Positions 17,704-27,037 of a DNA stretch of 64,000 nucleotides are shown here, piece after piece. Within the stretch, counting starts at the first letter, position 1, and every line of letters begins with the position of its first letter. Under the pieces are notes generated by a model, which was not told the DNA's origin, made no database searches, and saw only the letters and a list, made by a program, of their open reading frames with translations. The position numbers and the translations under genes are program-made. The stretch comes from Pedobacter sp. HDW13. Lineage in GTDB: Bacteria > Bacteroidota > Bacteroidia > Sphingobacteriales > Sphingobacteriaceae. The stretch covers positions 1,674,001 to 1,738,000 of the forward strand of contig NZ_CP049868.1 in the NCBI RefSeq assembly GCF_011303555.1, read 5' to 3'.

Positions 17704-20125
17704 TGTATTTCTCCTCACCTTTTTCGGTGAAATAGCCGTAAACATTGCCTGTGGCGGCGAGATAGACCCCTACGATTATTACATTTCCTATTTCCATAAC
17801 AACATTGAAGGCGATGAATATGCCCCTTTTGCTTATAACGAAATGGTGTATTTAAACAGTGAAGATGATGTAGAAAACGAGCCTGATATCAACAGCCGCG
17901 AATGGGCTAAATACCTCAACGTTAAAAAAGAGGATGTATTGAAAGTAATGTATAAAACCGACAGCGCAACCAGTGCCAAACTTGCCAATTTTGACGGAAG
18001 CTTATCGCAATTGCCCGATAGCTTGCAGCAGAATACCTTTATCCAGGCATTGAGCAAACGTAAAGCACCATTAAAATATTATTTATTTGCCAAAAGCTGC
18101 GAGCCGTTAGCCAATGTAGAATTTAGCCTGTGGGATGCGAAACCACGCGATACCACAGCCATGGCTGAAAAAGCAAACGAAGGTTTAAAGCTTACCGCTG
18201 ATGAAAAGGATGTTTTCCTGAAATTGCGGTATGCCTACCAATCGGCTCGTATGTTTCATTTTGGTGGCTTCCACGCCGAAAGTAAATCGACTTACGAGAA
18301 ATACATTAAAACAAGCAAGCTAAACAGTGCCGTTAAAGGCTGGGGACTGGCACTTTATGCCGGATCGACCCGCAGGTTAGGTAATCCGGAAGAATCGGCC
18401 TTTTTATTCTCAAAGGTTTTTGCCAGTAATCCCGAACGCAGGGTACAAGCCTATAAAAACTATTATTATAACAGTACACCTGTAAACGGCGCATTAAAAT
18501 ACGCTAAAACCGATAACGAAAAGGCCAATATCTGGGCCATTAACGGCTTTGGTGATGCCGATTCGGGTATAGAAAGTTTGCAGAAAGTTTACCAGTACGA
18601 GCCTAAAAGCCAGCTTAACGGAACCTTATTGGTACGTGAGGTAAACAAATTAGAACAAAATCTGATCGAAGCCAATGATATTGCCAAAATAGCTTACAAT
18701 TACTACTTTTCGGATAATGGTGGTTCGAAATATAAAGACAGTTTAAAAGCAGTTAACCTTAAACACCTGAACGAAATCAGGAATTTTGCGGTAAAACTGG
18801 CAACAGAAAAAAAATACCCTCAGCCTGAACTGGGTACTTTAACTGCGGCCTATTTATCGTGGATGGAAAACAAAGATTTTATGGCCTCAAACTACCTTGC
18901 CATCTTAAAATCTGATAAATTACCTGAAAGGCTGCGCGATCAATACCGGATTGTTGATTTATTGATTAAAGCGAAAAACATTAAAAAAGGTAATCCATTT
19001 AACGAAAACGATTTATTGCCGACCTTGAAATGGCTGGATGAAAAACGGTTTGCAGAAAATAAAACTCAACCCAACGAACAATATTATTACGACACCAATC
19101 GGGCCGAAAAGCGCTTTAGCAGAACCACGCGAAATTTTTACCAGCAGATATTGGCTCCAGCCTATTTAAGTATGGGCGATACAGCAAAAGCAGCTCTCGC
19201 TATGGTTAAAGGCGATCTGGAATATAAAACATTAAAACAAAATTCGCTTTTTCAGAATATGAGCTACCAGAGTATAGCTTTTTGGCAAAAAAATCTGAGT
19301 CCGAAAAGCATGCAGGGTTTGGCCGTTTATAAAACCAAAGCCGCCGGCAACGATGTTACCGCTTTGTTGGCTTCGGCATTAAATCAGCTTAAAAACGATG
19401 ATTTTTATGAGCTATATGGCACCACTTATCTGCGCACCCACCAGTACGATAAGGCTGTTCAGATGTTTGCAAAGGTTTCGGCAGATTATAAATATTTTGC
19501 TCCCGAAAACTGGTACGGCGGGGAATCTAATTCGAAACTTTATGCCAATCCTTTTATCGAAACCACTAACGATTATCCTAAAAAATATGTAACGGCTAAA
19601 GCATCGGTTACCAAAAAGGCTTTTGCAGCCGAAATGCTTCGTTTACAGAAATTACTGGTGAGCGATAAAAAAAATGCAGCCACCTATTATTACAAAATGG
19701 CCAACGCAGTTTACCAAACAGGTTATTATGGCAATAGCTGGTTTTTAATCAGCTACGACTGGTCATCGTACGATAATAGTGCCCCTGCCAAATTTGTTTA
19801 CGATGGTGATTATAAAAAGGCACAGACCGCCAAGGCCTGGTATTTAAAAGCGAGGTCGTTAAGTAGCAATCCCGATTTTAAAGCCAAATGCACTTTTATG
19901 CTCGCCAAATGCCTGCAGAAACAAATTATCATGAATGCACATCCGCTATCTTTCTCATATTACGATAAAACTGATGTGAAATGGAGAAACTTTATCAAGG
20001 CCAATTACAACAATCCTTATTTTATAGAATTAAGGCTTAATTATAACAAAACTCCTTTTTATCAGGTTGCGGCGGGCGATTGCAGTTATTTAAGGGATTT
20101 TATAGCCGCTAAAAGTAAAAAATAA
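17669..20125 (+). CDS. Large exported protein of unknown function, TPR-like helices
   Basis: An 818-aa protein with a signal peptide (MTFKKLSLISSVFLLTFFGEIAVNIAC), followed by a helical, Tyr/Lys/Asn-rich body with weakly repeating helix pairs that could be TPR- or Sel1-like. One such stretch is KGWGLALYAGSTRRLGNPEE and another is RTHQYDKAVQMFAKVSADY. No catalytic motif was found. It overlaps the preceding lipoprotein gene by 35 bases in another frame, so the two products are probably made together and may form an envelope complex. ATG codons at 17669 and 17672 are both possible starts. Confidence 0.72.
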   Translation: MMTFKKLSLISSVFLLTFFGEIAVNIACGGEIDPYDYYISYFHNNIEGDEYAPFAYNEMVYLNSEDDVENEPDINSREWAKYLNVKKEDVLKVMYKTDSATSAKLANFDGSLSQLPDSLQQNTFIQALSKRKAPLKYYLFAKSCEPLANVEFSLWDAKPRDTTAMAEKANEGLKLTADEKDVFLKLRYAYQSARMFHFGGFHAESKSTYEKYIKTSKLNSAVKGWGLALYAGSTRRLGNPEESAFLFSKVFASNPERRVQAYKNYYYNSTPVNGALKYAKTDNEKANIWAINGFGDADSGIESLQKVYQYEPKSQLNGTLLVREVNKLEQNLIEANDIAKIAYNYYFSDNGGSKYKDSLKAVNLKHLNEIRNFAVKLATEKKYPQPELGTLTAAYLSWMENKDFMASNYLAILKSDKLPERLRDQYRIVDLLIKAKNIKKGNPFNENDLLPTLKWLDEKRFAENKTQPNEQYYYDTNRAEKRFSRTTRNFYQQILAPAYLSMGDTAKAALAMVKGDLEYKTLKQNSLFQNMSYQSIAFWQKNLSPKSMQGLAVYKTKAAGNDVTALLASALNQLKNDDFYELYGTTYLRTHQYDKAVQMFAKVSADYKYFAPENWYGGESNSKLYANPFIETTNDYPKKYVTAKASVTKKAFAAEMLRLQKLLVSDKKNAATYYYKMANAVYQTGYYGNSWFLISYDWSSYDNSAPAKFVYDGDYKKAQTAKAWYLKARSLSSNPDFKAKCTFMLAKCLQKQIIMNAHPLSFSYYDKTDVKWRNFIKANYNNPYFIELRLNYNKTPFYQVAAGDCSYLRDFIAAKSKK

Positions 20126-20147
20126 CATGCCGCGTTACTACTAAAGA

Positions 20148-20219
20148 TTGTCATCCTGTGCCTATCGAAGGACCTGCCCTAACGCTATATGGGGCGTTTC
20201 GACAGGCTCAACGTGACAA
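20148..20219. repeat. Dispersed intergenic inverted repeat (TTGTCA...TGACAA type)
   Basis: A block bounded by TTGTCA and TGACAA containing TATCGAAGG and TTTCGACAGGCTCAACG segments, between convergent genes. Similar TGACG- or TGTCA-bounded blocks occur at 22541-22572, 24831-24860 and 54481-54565 in this window. Confidence 0.55.
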
Positions 20220-20251
20220 ACTTCCAGTGAACCTATTTTAATCCTTAAAAA

Positions 20252-21298
20252 CTACCACCTGATTAAAGCACTTGCCCAGGTAAAGCCCGAACCGAAGGCA
20301 GCAAGGCAAACCAAATCGCCATCTTTAATTTTACCAGCTTCCCAGGCTTCGCACAAAGCAATCGGAACGGAAGCGGCTGTGGTATTGCCATATTTTTGAA
20401 TATTATTAAACACCTGATCGTCGTTTAAGCCCAACAACTGCTGTACATACTGGCTGATACGTAAATTAGCCTGATGCGGCACCAGCATATCAATATCTTT
20501 TTCGGTTAAATTATTCGCAGCTAAAGCCTCTTTTATTACTTCAGGAAATTTTACAACGGCTTTTTTAAAAACTGCGGGGCCATCCATATAAGGTAGAGCT
20601 GCACCACTTTCTAAAATCTCAGGCGTCATAAACAAACCTCCCAACTCCTGTTCAGGGTAGGCCGGTTTATCTTTTAACCATTTATTGGCATGTGATCCGG
20701 GATAATACATGGCCAGAATTTCGGCATCGGCACCATCGCTGTGTAAGTGCGTACTCAAAATCCCCTTGCCAGCCCCATCTGTCGGCTGCAGCACCACTGC
20801 ACCTGCACCATCACCAAAAATTACCGATACATTACGGCTACGGGTTTCGAAATCCATAGCAAAAGAATGTTTCTCGCTTCCTACAACCAGCACGTTCTTA
20901 TACATGCCTGTTTTTACAAACTGATCGGCAACAGAAAGTGCATATACAAAACCCGAGCACTGATTGCGGATATCTAAAGCACCGATTTCGCCCATACCCA
21001 TTTCGCGCTGTAGCAAAACACCACAACCCGGAAAATAGTAATCGGGACTTAGCGTAGCAAAAACGATAAAGTCAACATCTTTTGCCGTAATACCAGCGCG
21101 TTCGATAGCAATTTTAGCAGCCTCAATACCCATTGTAGTGGTAGTTTCCTCGTTACGATCGGCAAAACGGCGTTCCTTAATACCGGTACGTTCCTGTATC
21201 CACTCATCGCTGGTTTCCATGAAACGACTTAAATCGGTATTGGTATAAATATTTTTCGGAACATAGTAGCCAATTCCGGCAATTTTAGATTGATGCAT
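20252..21298 (-). CDS. Beta-ketoacyl-ACP synthase III family protein (FabH paralogue)
   Basis: About 348 aa, thiolase fold. The catalytic triad is complete: Cys in RNQCSGFVYA, His in VPHQANLR, Asn in YGNTTAAS. The family condenses acetyl-CoA or another acyl-CoA with malonyl-ACP. A second FabH at 28825 sits in the fatty acid cluster and is probably the housekeeping copy, so this stand-alone one may use another acyl starter. The ATG at 21298 (MHQSKIAGIGYYVP) fits family N-termini better than the upstream in-frame ATG at 21325. Confidence 0.9.
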   Translation of the reverse strand: MHQSKIAGIGYYVPKNIYTNTDLSRFMETSDEWIQERTGIKERRFADRNEETTTTMGIEAAKIAIERAGITAKDVDFIVFATLSPDYYFPGCGVLLQREMGMGEIGALDIRNQCSGFVYALSVADQFVKTGMYKNVLVVGSEKHSFAMDFETRSRNVSVIFGDGAGAVVLQPTDGAGKGILSTHLHSDGADAEILAMYYPGSHANKWLKDKPAYPEQELGGLFMTPEILESGAALPYMDGPAVFKKAVVKFPEVIKEALAANNLTEKDIDMLVPHQANLRISQYVQQLLGLNDDQVFNNIQKYGNTTAASVPIALCEAWEAGKIKDGDLVCLAAFGSGFTWASALIRW

Positions 21299-21322
21299 CC
21301 TGTTATTTATATTTTGGTTAAA

Positions 21323-21330
21323 CAAAGTTA
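21323..21330 (-). promoter_or_regulatory. -7 promoter element (TAACTTTG)
   Basis: The minus strand reads TAACTTTG, a full match to TAnnTTTG, 24 bases upstream of the ATG at 21298. It overlaps the longer open frame beginning at 21325, which supports the shorter start. Confidence 0.5.
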
Positions 21331-21438
21331 ATCAATAAAAAAGATATGAGAAGCGTGATTTGAGTAGTGAGATTTCAGCGTAATCACCTAAAATCTAATA
21401 TCTCAGGTCTAATATCTCAAATCTTCTAAATTATTGTT

Positions 21439-21446
21439 TATTTTTG
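21439..21446 (+). promoter_or_regulatory. -7 promoter element (TATTTTTG) next to the clpS start
   Basis: TATTTTTG ends 4 bases before the clpS ATG, so the mRNA is predicted to be leaderless or to have only a few leader bases. Confidence 0.6.
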
Positions 21447-21450
21447 CGCC

Positions 21451-21732
21451 ATGTCTACAGAAACCAAAGAAGAGACCTTTACACTCGAAGAAATTTTAAC
21501 TTCCCTTAAAACCGTACATCGCCTTATTTTGTGGAATGACGACATCAATACTTTCGATCATGTAATTTACTGCATGATGAAATATTTAGATTACAGCGAA
21601 TCGCAGGCAGAGAAAATTGCCTGGAAAGTGCATAATGAAGGCAAGTGCCCCGTGCTTGAAGGCTCTTTTACAGAGATGGAAGTTTACCGCAAAATTTTAC
21701 AACAGGAAGGTTTAACCGTTTCGGTTGATTAA
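21451..21732 (+). CDS. clpS: ATP-dependent Clp protease adaptor ClpS
   Basis: A 93-aa adaptor that hands N-degron substrates to ClpAP. The signature LILWNDDINTFDHV carries the Asn/Asp-Asp residues that bind the N-terminal amino group of the substrate. The following helix (VIYCMMKYL) and the pattern A-x-x-I-A-W-K-V-H-x-E-G-K-C-P are typical. The length matches ClpS (about 90-105 aa). It is a single gene. Confidence 0.95.
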   Translation: MSTETKEETFTLEEILTSLKTVHRLILWNDDINTFDHVIYCMMKYLDYSESQAEKIAWKVHNEGKCPVLEGSFTEMEVYRKILQQEGLTVSVD

Positions 21733-21811
21733 TTACTGGATTTACTCTATTTCTTATAACGAGAAATCCTGAAACAAATCAGATAGTTATTGGATCAGGA
21801 TTACTGACCCG

Positions 21812-22414
21812 TTATTCCAACCCGCTCAACAACTCCGCTAATTCTGCCTGTGTAGTTTGCGTTTTATCTTTTGCGTACCAGCTATGTAATTTCTCGGCTG
21901 TAGCCATCGGATCGGTATTTTCCTGTTTCCATCCTTTTAACAGGCTTTGCAAAACCTGTGGACGCGGTGCCCAGCTTTTTAGAACCTGTTCTCCTTTTTC
22001 ATCTAACACCAGCAAAACCGGTATAGCCCTGCCCCCATTGGTTAAATGTGCATCGATAAGTGGTAGATTTTTATCGCGCAATACAAACTTCAGGTCAAAC
22101 TTATCGGGAGCAGCTTCAGCTATTTTATTAAAAACCGGAACAATCTGTGCAGCATCGCCACACCAACCTTCAGTAATTACCCATAATTTATAGTTTCCTT
22201 TTAAATCGTTAATTGCAGCAGTTAGTGCTTCGTTTAAACTAATCGTTTTATCAACCCTGTTCATACGTTGCACATTCATTTTACTATAGTGCAGCATGGC
22301 TTCAGAGTTATCCGGACCGGTAGTTTGTCCGGCAGCTAAAAGCTTGTCAACCAATTGACGGTAAGTGGCATAGTCCATTCCCTGTTCGTCAAAAATTTCG
22401 CGATAATTAACCAT
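21812..22414 (-). CDS. Thioredoxin-family protein without the CxxC pair
   Basis: About 200 aa. The thioredoxin-like core includes LWVITEGWCGDAAQIVPVF, where the usual W-C-x-x-C reads W-C-G-D-A, so only the first Cys remains. The cis-Pro loop is GRAIPVLLVLD. This matches a Bacteroidota group of YbbN/BrxB-like thioredoxin-fold proteins in which a single Cys may be reactive. The ATG at 22414 (MVNYREIFDEQ) is preferred; the longer frame to 22486 adds an unlikely hydrophobic extension. Confidence 0.82.
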   Translation of the reverse strand: MVNYREIFDEQGMDYATYRQLVDKLLAAGQTTGPDNSEAMLHYSKMNVQRMNRVDKTISLNEALTAAINDLKGNYKLWVITEGWCGDAAQIVPVFNKIAEAAPDKFDLKFVLRDKNLPLIDAHLTNGGRAIPVLLVLDEKGEQVLKSWAPRPQVLQSLLKGWKQENTDPMATAEKLHSWYAKDKTQTTQAELAELLSGLE

Positions 22415-22540
22415 GATGTTTATAATTATGAGGCAAAGAAAAGGAGAAATTAGCTGAAAATAATCATGATTTTGCAAGAATCGCAAGCGGGTGATTGTAC
22501 CGATTTTGAGATGACACAGATTTTAAATTTTCTCTATCAT

Positions 22541-22572
22541 ACTGTCATTCTGAACGCAGTGAAGAATCTCTA
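22541..22572. repeat. Dispersed intergenic repeat fragment
   Basis: The segment ACTGTCATTCTGAACGC with AGTGAAGAATCTCT is a common Bacteroidota intergenic repeat type and resembles the longer element at 54481-54565. It lies in the 236-bp gap between the thioredoxin-like gene and rsmA. Confidence 0.5.
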
Positions 22573-22650
22573 AAGACAGCAAAAATCTAATCATGAGGAT
22601 TAATAACCGGGGTTTATACCGCAATACTGGTTTAAAAAATATACTAATGA

Positions 22651-23436
22651 TTAAACCGCCATTAATTGACTTACATGCTGGGTTAAGGCCACAAAATCGG
22701 CAACGGTTAACTGCTCGGCACGTTTTTCAAAATAAATGTGATTGTCCATTTTATCTTTAGGCATTACTGAAGAAACAGCATTACGCAAGGTTTTTCTACG
22801 CTGATTGAAGCCAGCCTTAACCACGCGCCAGAATAATTTTTCGTCGCAATCTAAAGTCTCCACTTCGTTTCGGGTTAAGCGGATTACTGCCGAGTGCACC
22901 TTTGGCGGTGGATTAAAAGTGCCTGGCTTAACTGTAATCAGATATTCAATTTTATAGTAAGCCTGCAGAAATACACTTAAAATACCATACTCTTTGCTAC
23001 CTGCCGGAGCCGCACAACGTTGGGCAACTTCTTTTTGGAACATGCCCACCATCTCAACAACTTTATGGCGGTTATCTAAAATCTTAAATAAAATTTGAGA
23101 GGAGATATTGTAAGGGAAATTACCAATAATGGCAAATTGACCTGGGAAAATAGCATCAAAATCGAGTTTCAGAAAGTCGCCATTAATTAAACGATCGCCC
23201 AATTGCGGGTACTTTTCGTTCAAGAAGTGAAACGATTCCGTATCGATGTCAATCAGGTAGGTTTCTAAATCCTGGCGCTGCAACAAAAAATCAGACAAGA
23301 TTCCCATCCCGGGGCCCACCTCTAAAACTTGGTGGTACTTATCGGTATTTACCAACGCTTCTACAATGCGGCTGGCAATGCCTTTATCGGTTAAAAAATG
23401 TTGACCTAAATGTTTTTTTGCTTTTACTAAACTCAT
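22651..23436 (-). CDS. rsmA: 16S rRNA (adenine(1518)-N(6)/adenine(1519)-N(6))-dimethyltransferase
   Basis: A 261-aa SAM-dependent enzyme (KsgA) that dimethylates two adjacent adenines near the 3' end of 16S rRNA during 30S maturation. Motifs: KHLGQHFLTD at the N-terminus, the SAM-binding VGPGMGILSD, the acidic YLIDIDTESF, and catalytic NFPYNISSQI (N-x-P-Y). The length fits the family. It is divergent from pdxA, as in many Bacteroidota. Confidence 0.96.
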   Translation of the reverse strand: MSLVKAKKHLGQHFLTDKGIASRIVEALVNTDKYHQVLEVGPGMGILSDFLLQRQDLETYLIDIDTESFHFLNEKYPQLGDRLINGDFLKLDFDAIFPGQFAIIGNFPYNISSQILFKILDNRHKVVEMVGMFQKEVAQRCAAPAGSKEYGILSVFLQAYYKIEYLITVKPGTFNPPPKVHSAVIRLTRNEVETLDCDEKLFWRVVKAGFNQRRKTLRNAVSSVMPKDKMDNHIYFEKRAEQLTVADFVALTQHVSQLMAV

Positions 23437-23619
23437 CTTTGCGCATTATTTTGCCACGGAGGCACGGAACCCACAGAAAATTGTGCACTTACCTGCCTAT
23501 CATCCGTATAGATCGCATCTTCGCGTTCACTATATTTTATTACAAAATAACTAATTTTTATCGGGTAAGCACCTCTTTAATCGAAAATCAGTAATTTGCG
23601 CTAAAATTTTTCAGTAATT

Positions 23620-24699
23620 ATGAGCAATAAACTTAAAATAGGTATCAGTATAGGCGATGTGAACGGCATAGGTTTAGAGGTGATTATTAAAACATTATCC
23701 AACCCTGCTATTTTAAATTACTGCACACCAATAGTTTATGGCCACACCAAGGTTTCATCATTTCATAGGAAGGCAAACAATCTTGGCGATTTCAGTTTTA
23801 ACGTGATTAACCAGGCCAACCAGGCACAGGCAAAAAGGGCAAACATGATTAATTGCTGGGAAGAAGATGTAAAAATAGAACTTGGCCAGGTTACCCCAAC
23901 TGGCGGTAAATATGCTCTTTTATCGCTGGAGCGTGCCACTGCCGATCTGGTAAATGGCGATATCGATGCCTTGGTTACTGCTCCGATTAACAAACACAAT
24001 ATCCAGTCTGAAACATTCGCCTTTCCGGGCCACACAGAATACCTGCAGGAAAAAAGTGGCAGTAAAGACGTGTTGATGTTCCTGATTAGCGAAGGCCTGC
24101 GCGTAGGTGTAGTTACGGGACATATTCCGGTAAAAGATGTACCGGCAGCAATTACCAAAGAAAAAATTACCAGCAAATTAAAGCTGATTAACGATAGTTT
24201 AAAGAAAGATTTCTGGATTGAAAAACCGAAAATCGCTGTTTTGGGTCTAAACCCGCATGCCAGTGATAACGGTTTATTAGGCACAGAAGAGGCAGAAATT
24301 ATAAGTCCGGCCATTCAGGAAGCTTACGATAAAGGCATGATGGTTTTCGGACCATACCCTGCCGATGGTTTCTTTGGCAATGGCAGCTACAAACAGTTTG
24401 ATGCCGTACTGGCCATGTATCACGATCAGGGGCTTATTCCTTTTAAAACACTGGCTTTCCACAATGGTGTAAATTATACGGCAGGTTTAAATTTTGTACG
24501 TACCTCTCCCGATCATGGAACGGGTTATGATATTGCAGGTAAAGATCTGGCCGATCCTACTTCGTTTACCGAGGCCTTGTTTTCGGCTATCCACATTGTA
24601 AAAAAACGTAGAGAACAGGAAGAAATGCTGGGCAACCAGTTACGTACCGGCGGTAAAGTAGTAGAAACACAGTTCGACATTAAAGATGATGCTTCTTAA
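23620..24699 (+). CDS. pdxA: 4-hydroxythreonine-4-phosphate dehydrogenase
   Basis: A 359-aa NAD-dependent enzyme of DXP-dependent pyridoxal 5'-phosphate synthesis. It oxidises 4-phosphohydroxy-L-threonine. Signatures: ISIGDVNGIGLEVI at the N-terminus, metal-binding His in FPGHTEYL, and YHDQGLIPFKTLAF with a second metal His. FVRTSPDHGTGYDIAGK completes the PdxA pattern. The length is slightly above E. coli PdxA (329 aa). PLP synthesis supports the aminotransferases elsewhere in the window, though no linkage is implied. Confidence 0.96.
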   Translation: MSNKLKIGISIGDVNGIGLEVIIKTLSNPAILNYCTPIVYGHTKVSSFHRKANNLGDFSFNVINQANQAQAKRANMINCWEEDVKIELGQVTPTGGKYALLSLERATADLVNGDIDALVTAPINKHNIQSETFAFPGHTEYLQEKSGSKDVLMFLISEGLRVGVVTGHIPVKDVPAAITKEKITSKLKLINDSLKKDFWIEKPKIAVLGLNPHASDNGLLGTEEAEIISPAIQEAYDKGMMVFGPYPADGFFGNGSYKQFDAVLAMYHDQGLIPFKTLAFHNGVNYTAGLNFVRTSPDHGTGYDIAGKDLADPTSFTEALFSAIHIVKKRREQEEMLGNQLRTGGKVVETQFDIKDDAS

Positions 24700-24830
24700 G
24701 GGAAGGCTAAAGTTTAAAGACTAAAGCTAAAAGCTTAAATGCCCTTAAATGTCTTAGGCGGTAAAAAGACCGAAATCAAAAAATCAGGGGTCCGAGGACT
24801 AAATACTTTAAGACAAAGCCTCAAGCGGAA

Positions 24831-24860
24831 CCGTCGTTTCGACCGTAGTGGAGAAATCTG
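24831..24860. repeat. Dispersed intergenic repeat fragment
   Basis: A CGTCGTTTCGACCGTAGTGG segment followed by AGAAATCTG, related to the inverted repeat at 54481-54565. It sits in the 192-bp gap between pdxA and the MFS gene, next to A/G-rich TTTAAAGACTAAAG runs also found in inverted form near 60530. Confidence 0.4.
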
Positions 24861-24891
24861 TTTGCAAGAATAAAACTGAAAGTTTTAACAA

Positions 24892-26073
24892 ATGAAAGCC
24901 CCTAAAGCTGCTGGCATCTTGCCCATTATTGTTATCTCACAATTTTTGTGCACTTCTTTATGGTTTGCGGACAATGCTGTACTCCCTGATATTGTTAAAA
25001 ATTTCCCCCTTGAGCATAACCTTTTAGCCAATCTTACCAGTATGGTGCAGTTTGGCTTTATCACCGGCACACTGCTATTTGCTTTCTTTGCCATTTCCGA
25101 CCTGTTCTCACCTTCAAAAGTCTTTTTTGCGTGTGGGATTGCAGCAGCACTGTTTAACGTTGCCATCTGTCTCGAAATAACCGATGTAAGACTATTACTT
25201 TTATTCCGTTTTTTAACCGGCTTTATGTTAGCAGGCATTTATCCCGTTGGGATGAAAATAGCCTCCGATTATTTTAAAGATGGTTTAGGCAAATCGCTGG
25301 GCTTTTTGGTAGGTGCTCTAGTTTTAGGCACCGCTTTTCCCCATCTTTTGAAAACATTTACAGCAGATTTCCCATGGAAATACGTGATTTATGCAACCTC
25401 AACTTTGTCGGTAATTGGTGCCTGCAGTATCCTTTTCTTTGTTGCCGATGGACCATTTAGAAAACCCGGGCAAAAATTTGATTTTCGTTCCTGTTTAAGC
25501 GGATTTAAAAACCCAGGTTTCCGCTCAGCGGCTTTTGGCTACTTTGGCCACATGTGGGAGCTATACACCTTTTGGGCATTTTTACCGGCAATGCTGCTCC
25601 ATTACAACGGTACGCACCCAGCCGCTGAGTTAAATACTCCCTTATTTTCGTTTTTAGTAATCGGATCTGGTGGATTATCCTGTATGGTAGGCGGGTTGCT
25701 ATCTCAAAAATTTGACGCCAAACGCATTGCGATGATTGCCCTGGCCATATCTGGCTCATGCTGTTTACTCTCCCCTATTTTTCTCTTTGCAGATTCAGTG
25801 TATACCTTGCTATTTTTCTTATTTATCTGGGGATTATCAGGTACTGCAGATTCTCCGCTATTCTCTTCATTAATTGCTAAAAACGCACCCGAAAGTTTAA
25901 GGGGAACTTCGTTAACCTTGGTAAATTGTATCGGTTTTGCCATCACCATTATTAGCATTCAGGTAATTAATCTATTGGCGAAAGAGACGAATTCGCACTA
26001 TCTTTATATGGTCTTAGCTATTGGGCCTGTTTTGGGACTTTTGGCATTATTAAAAAACAATCATGAGTATTAA
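24892..26073 (+). CDS. Major facilitator superfamily transporter
   Basis: A 393-aa inner membrane protein with about 12 hydrophobic helices and a conserved MFS loop (RFLTGFMLAGIYPVGMKIASD). This pattern resembles the YbjJ/NarK-like and cyanate-type MFS groups. The substrate cannot be told. Its last 11 bases overlap the start of the sulfurtransferase gene, so the two are translationally coupled and may share a physiological role, perhaps export of a sulfur compound (inference). Confidence 0.85.
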   Translation: MKAPKAAGILPIIVISQFLCTSLWFADNAVLPDIVKNFPLEHNLLANLTSMVQFGFITGTLLFAFFAISDLFSPSKVFFACGIAAALFNVAICLEITDVRLLLLFRFLTGFMLAGIYPVGMKIASDYFKDGLGKSLGFLVGALVLGTAFPHLLKTFTADFPWKYVIYATSTLSVIGACSILFFVADGPFRKPGQKFDFRSCLSGFKNPGFRSAAFGYFGHMWELYTFWAFLPAMLLHYNGTHPAAELNTPLFSFLVIGSGGLSCMVGGLLSQKFDAKRIAMIALAISGSCCLLSPIFLFADSVYTLLFFLFIWGLSGTADSPLFSSLIAKNAPESLRGTSLTLVNCIGFAITIISIQVINLLAKETNSHYLYMVLAIGPVLGLLALLKNNHEY

Positions 26074-26904
26074 ACTATCACCCATCATAAAACCAGCAGA
26101 ATTAACCTGGTTAAACCAAGACGAAGAAATCGTAATTATCGATGCCAGTGCAGGCTCAAAAGAAAGATATGATGAACAGCATTTAGCCGGAGCACTTTTC
26201 GCAGATGTAAACAATGATTTAGCCAATATTGTAGATTTTGCTGTAGGTGGCCGCCATCCACTACCTACTTTGGAGCAATTTACACTGGTTTTGCAAAGGT
26301 TTGGAATTACAAAAGATACCCATGTAATTGTTTACGACGATAAAAATGGCGGTAATGCAGCTGCGAGGCTCTGGTGGATGTTAAAAGCAATAGGCCATGA
26401 AAAAGTACAGGTAATTGACGGGGCTTTCAAGCGGCCGTTAAAGCCGGTTTCCCAACAACAAATAAAATTGAAATTCCAAAGGCTGTTGAAAAATACGAAA
26501 TCACAGCCTGGAACCTACCCCTATCCGATATAAACGAAGTAGAAAAAGTAGCAAAAACAGACGATTACATTGTGATAGATGTGCGCGATGCCAACCGGTT
26601 TGCAGGTTTAACAGAGCCTATTGATTTAATTGCGGGCCATATACCTGGAGCAACCAATATTCCCTTCACCGAAAATTTAGATGCAACAGGCGCTTTCCTT
26701 GCACCCGAAATATTGAAAGAAAAATATGCAGCAGCCTTATTGCACGTCCTTCCTGAAAATGTAATTGTGCATTGTGGTTCAGGTATTACGGCTTGTCATA
26801 CCCTTTTGGCTATGGATTATGCAGGCTTACCTATCCCTAAGTTGTATGTTGGCTCGTGGAGCGAATGGAGCAGAAATAATAAGGAAATGGTACTGGCTGG
26901 CTAG
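26063..26904 (+). pseudogene. Thiosulfate/3-mercaptopyruvate sulfurtransferase (two rhodanese domains), frameshifted
   Basis: Tandem rhodanese protein of about 280 aa. The first domain (from 26063) reads VIIDASAGSKERYDEQHLAG and then HVIVYDDKNGG. The second domain carries the active-site loop CGSGITA, with the sulfur-carrying Cys in VHCGSG. The frame breaks at 26420-26423: after VQVIDG the frame goes to an unrelated tail ending at 26533, while the next frame continues with FQAAVKAGF and on to 26904. One extra G in the GGGG run restores a complete protein. It may be intact in the cell if the missing G is an assembly error. Confidence 0.85.
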
Positions 26905-27007
26905 TCTTACACAGACCTTACAGATTTTAAAAACCTGTAAGGTCTAAAAATCAAGAGTTAACATCAACAATTTTTAAAAAACATTTTTAATCTAATTATT
27001 TTATCCC

Positions 27008-27015
27008 TACATTTG
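27008..27015 (+). promoter_or_regulatory. -7 promoter element (TACATTTG) of the YceD-rpmF-plsX-fabH operon
   Basis: A full match to TAnnTTTG, 22 bases upstream of the TTG start of the DUF177 gene. It is the probable promoter of the fatty acid/ribosomal protein operon. Confidence 0.6.
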
Positions 27016-27037
27016 CAGGCTAAAATTTTACAGTACT

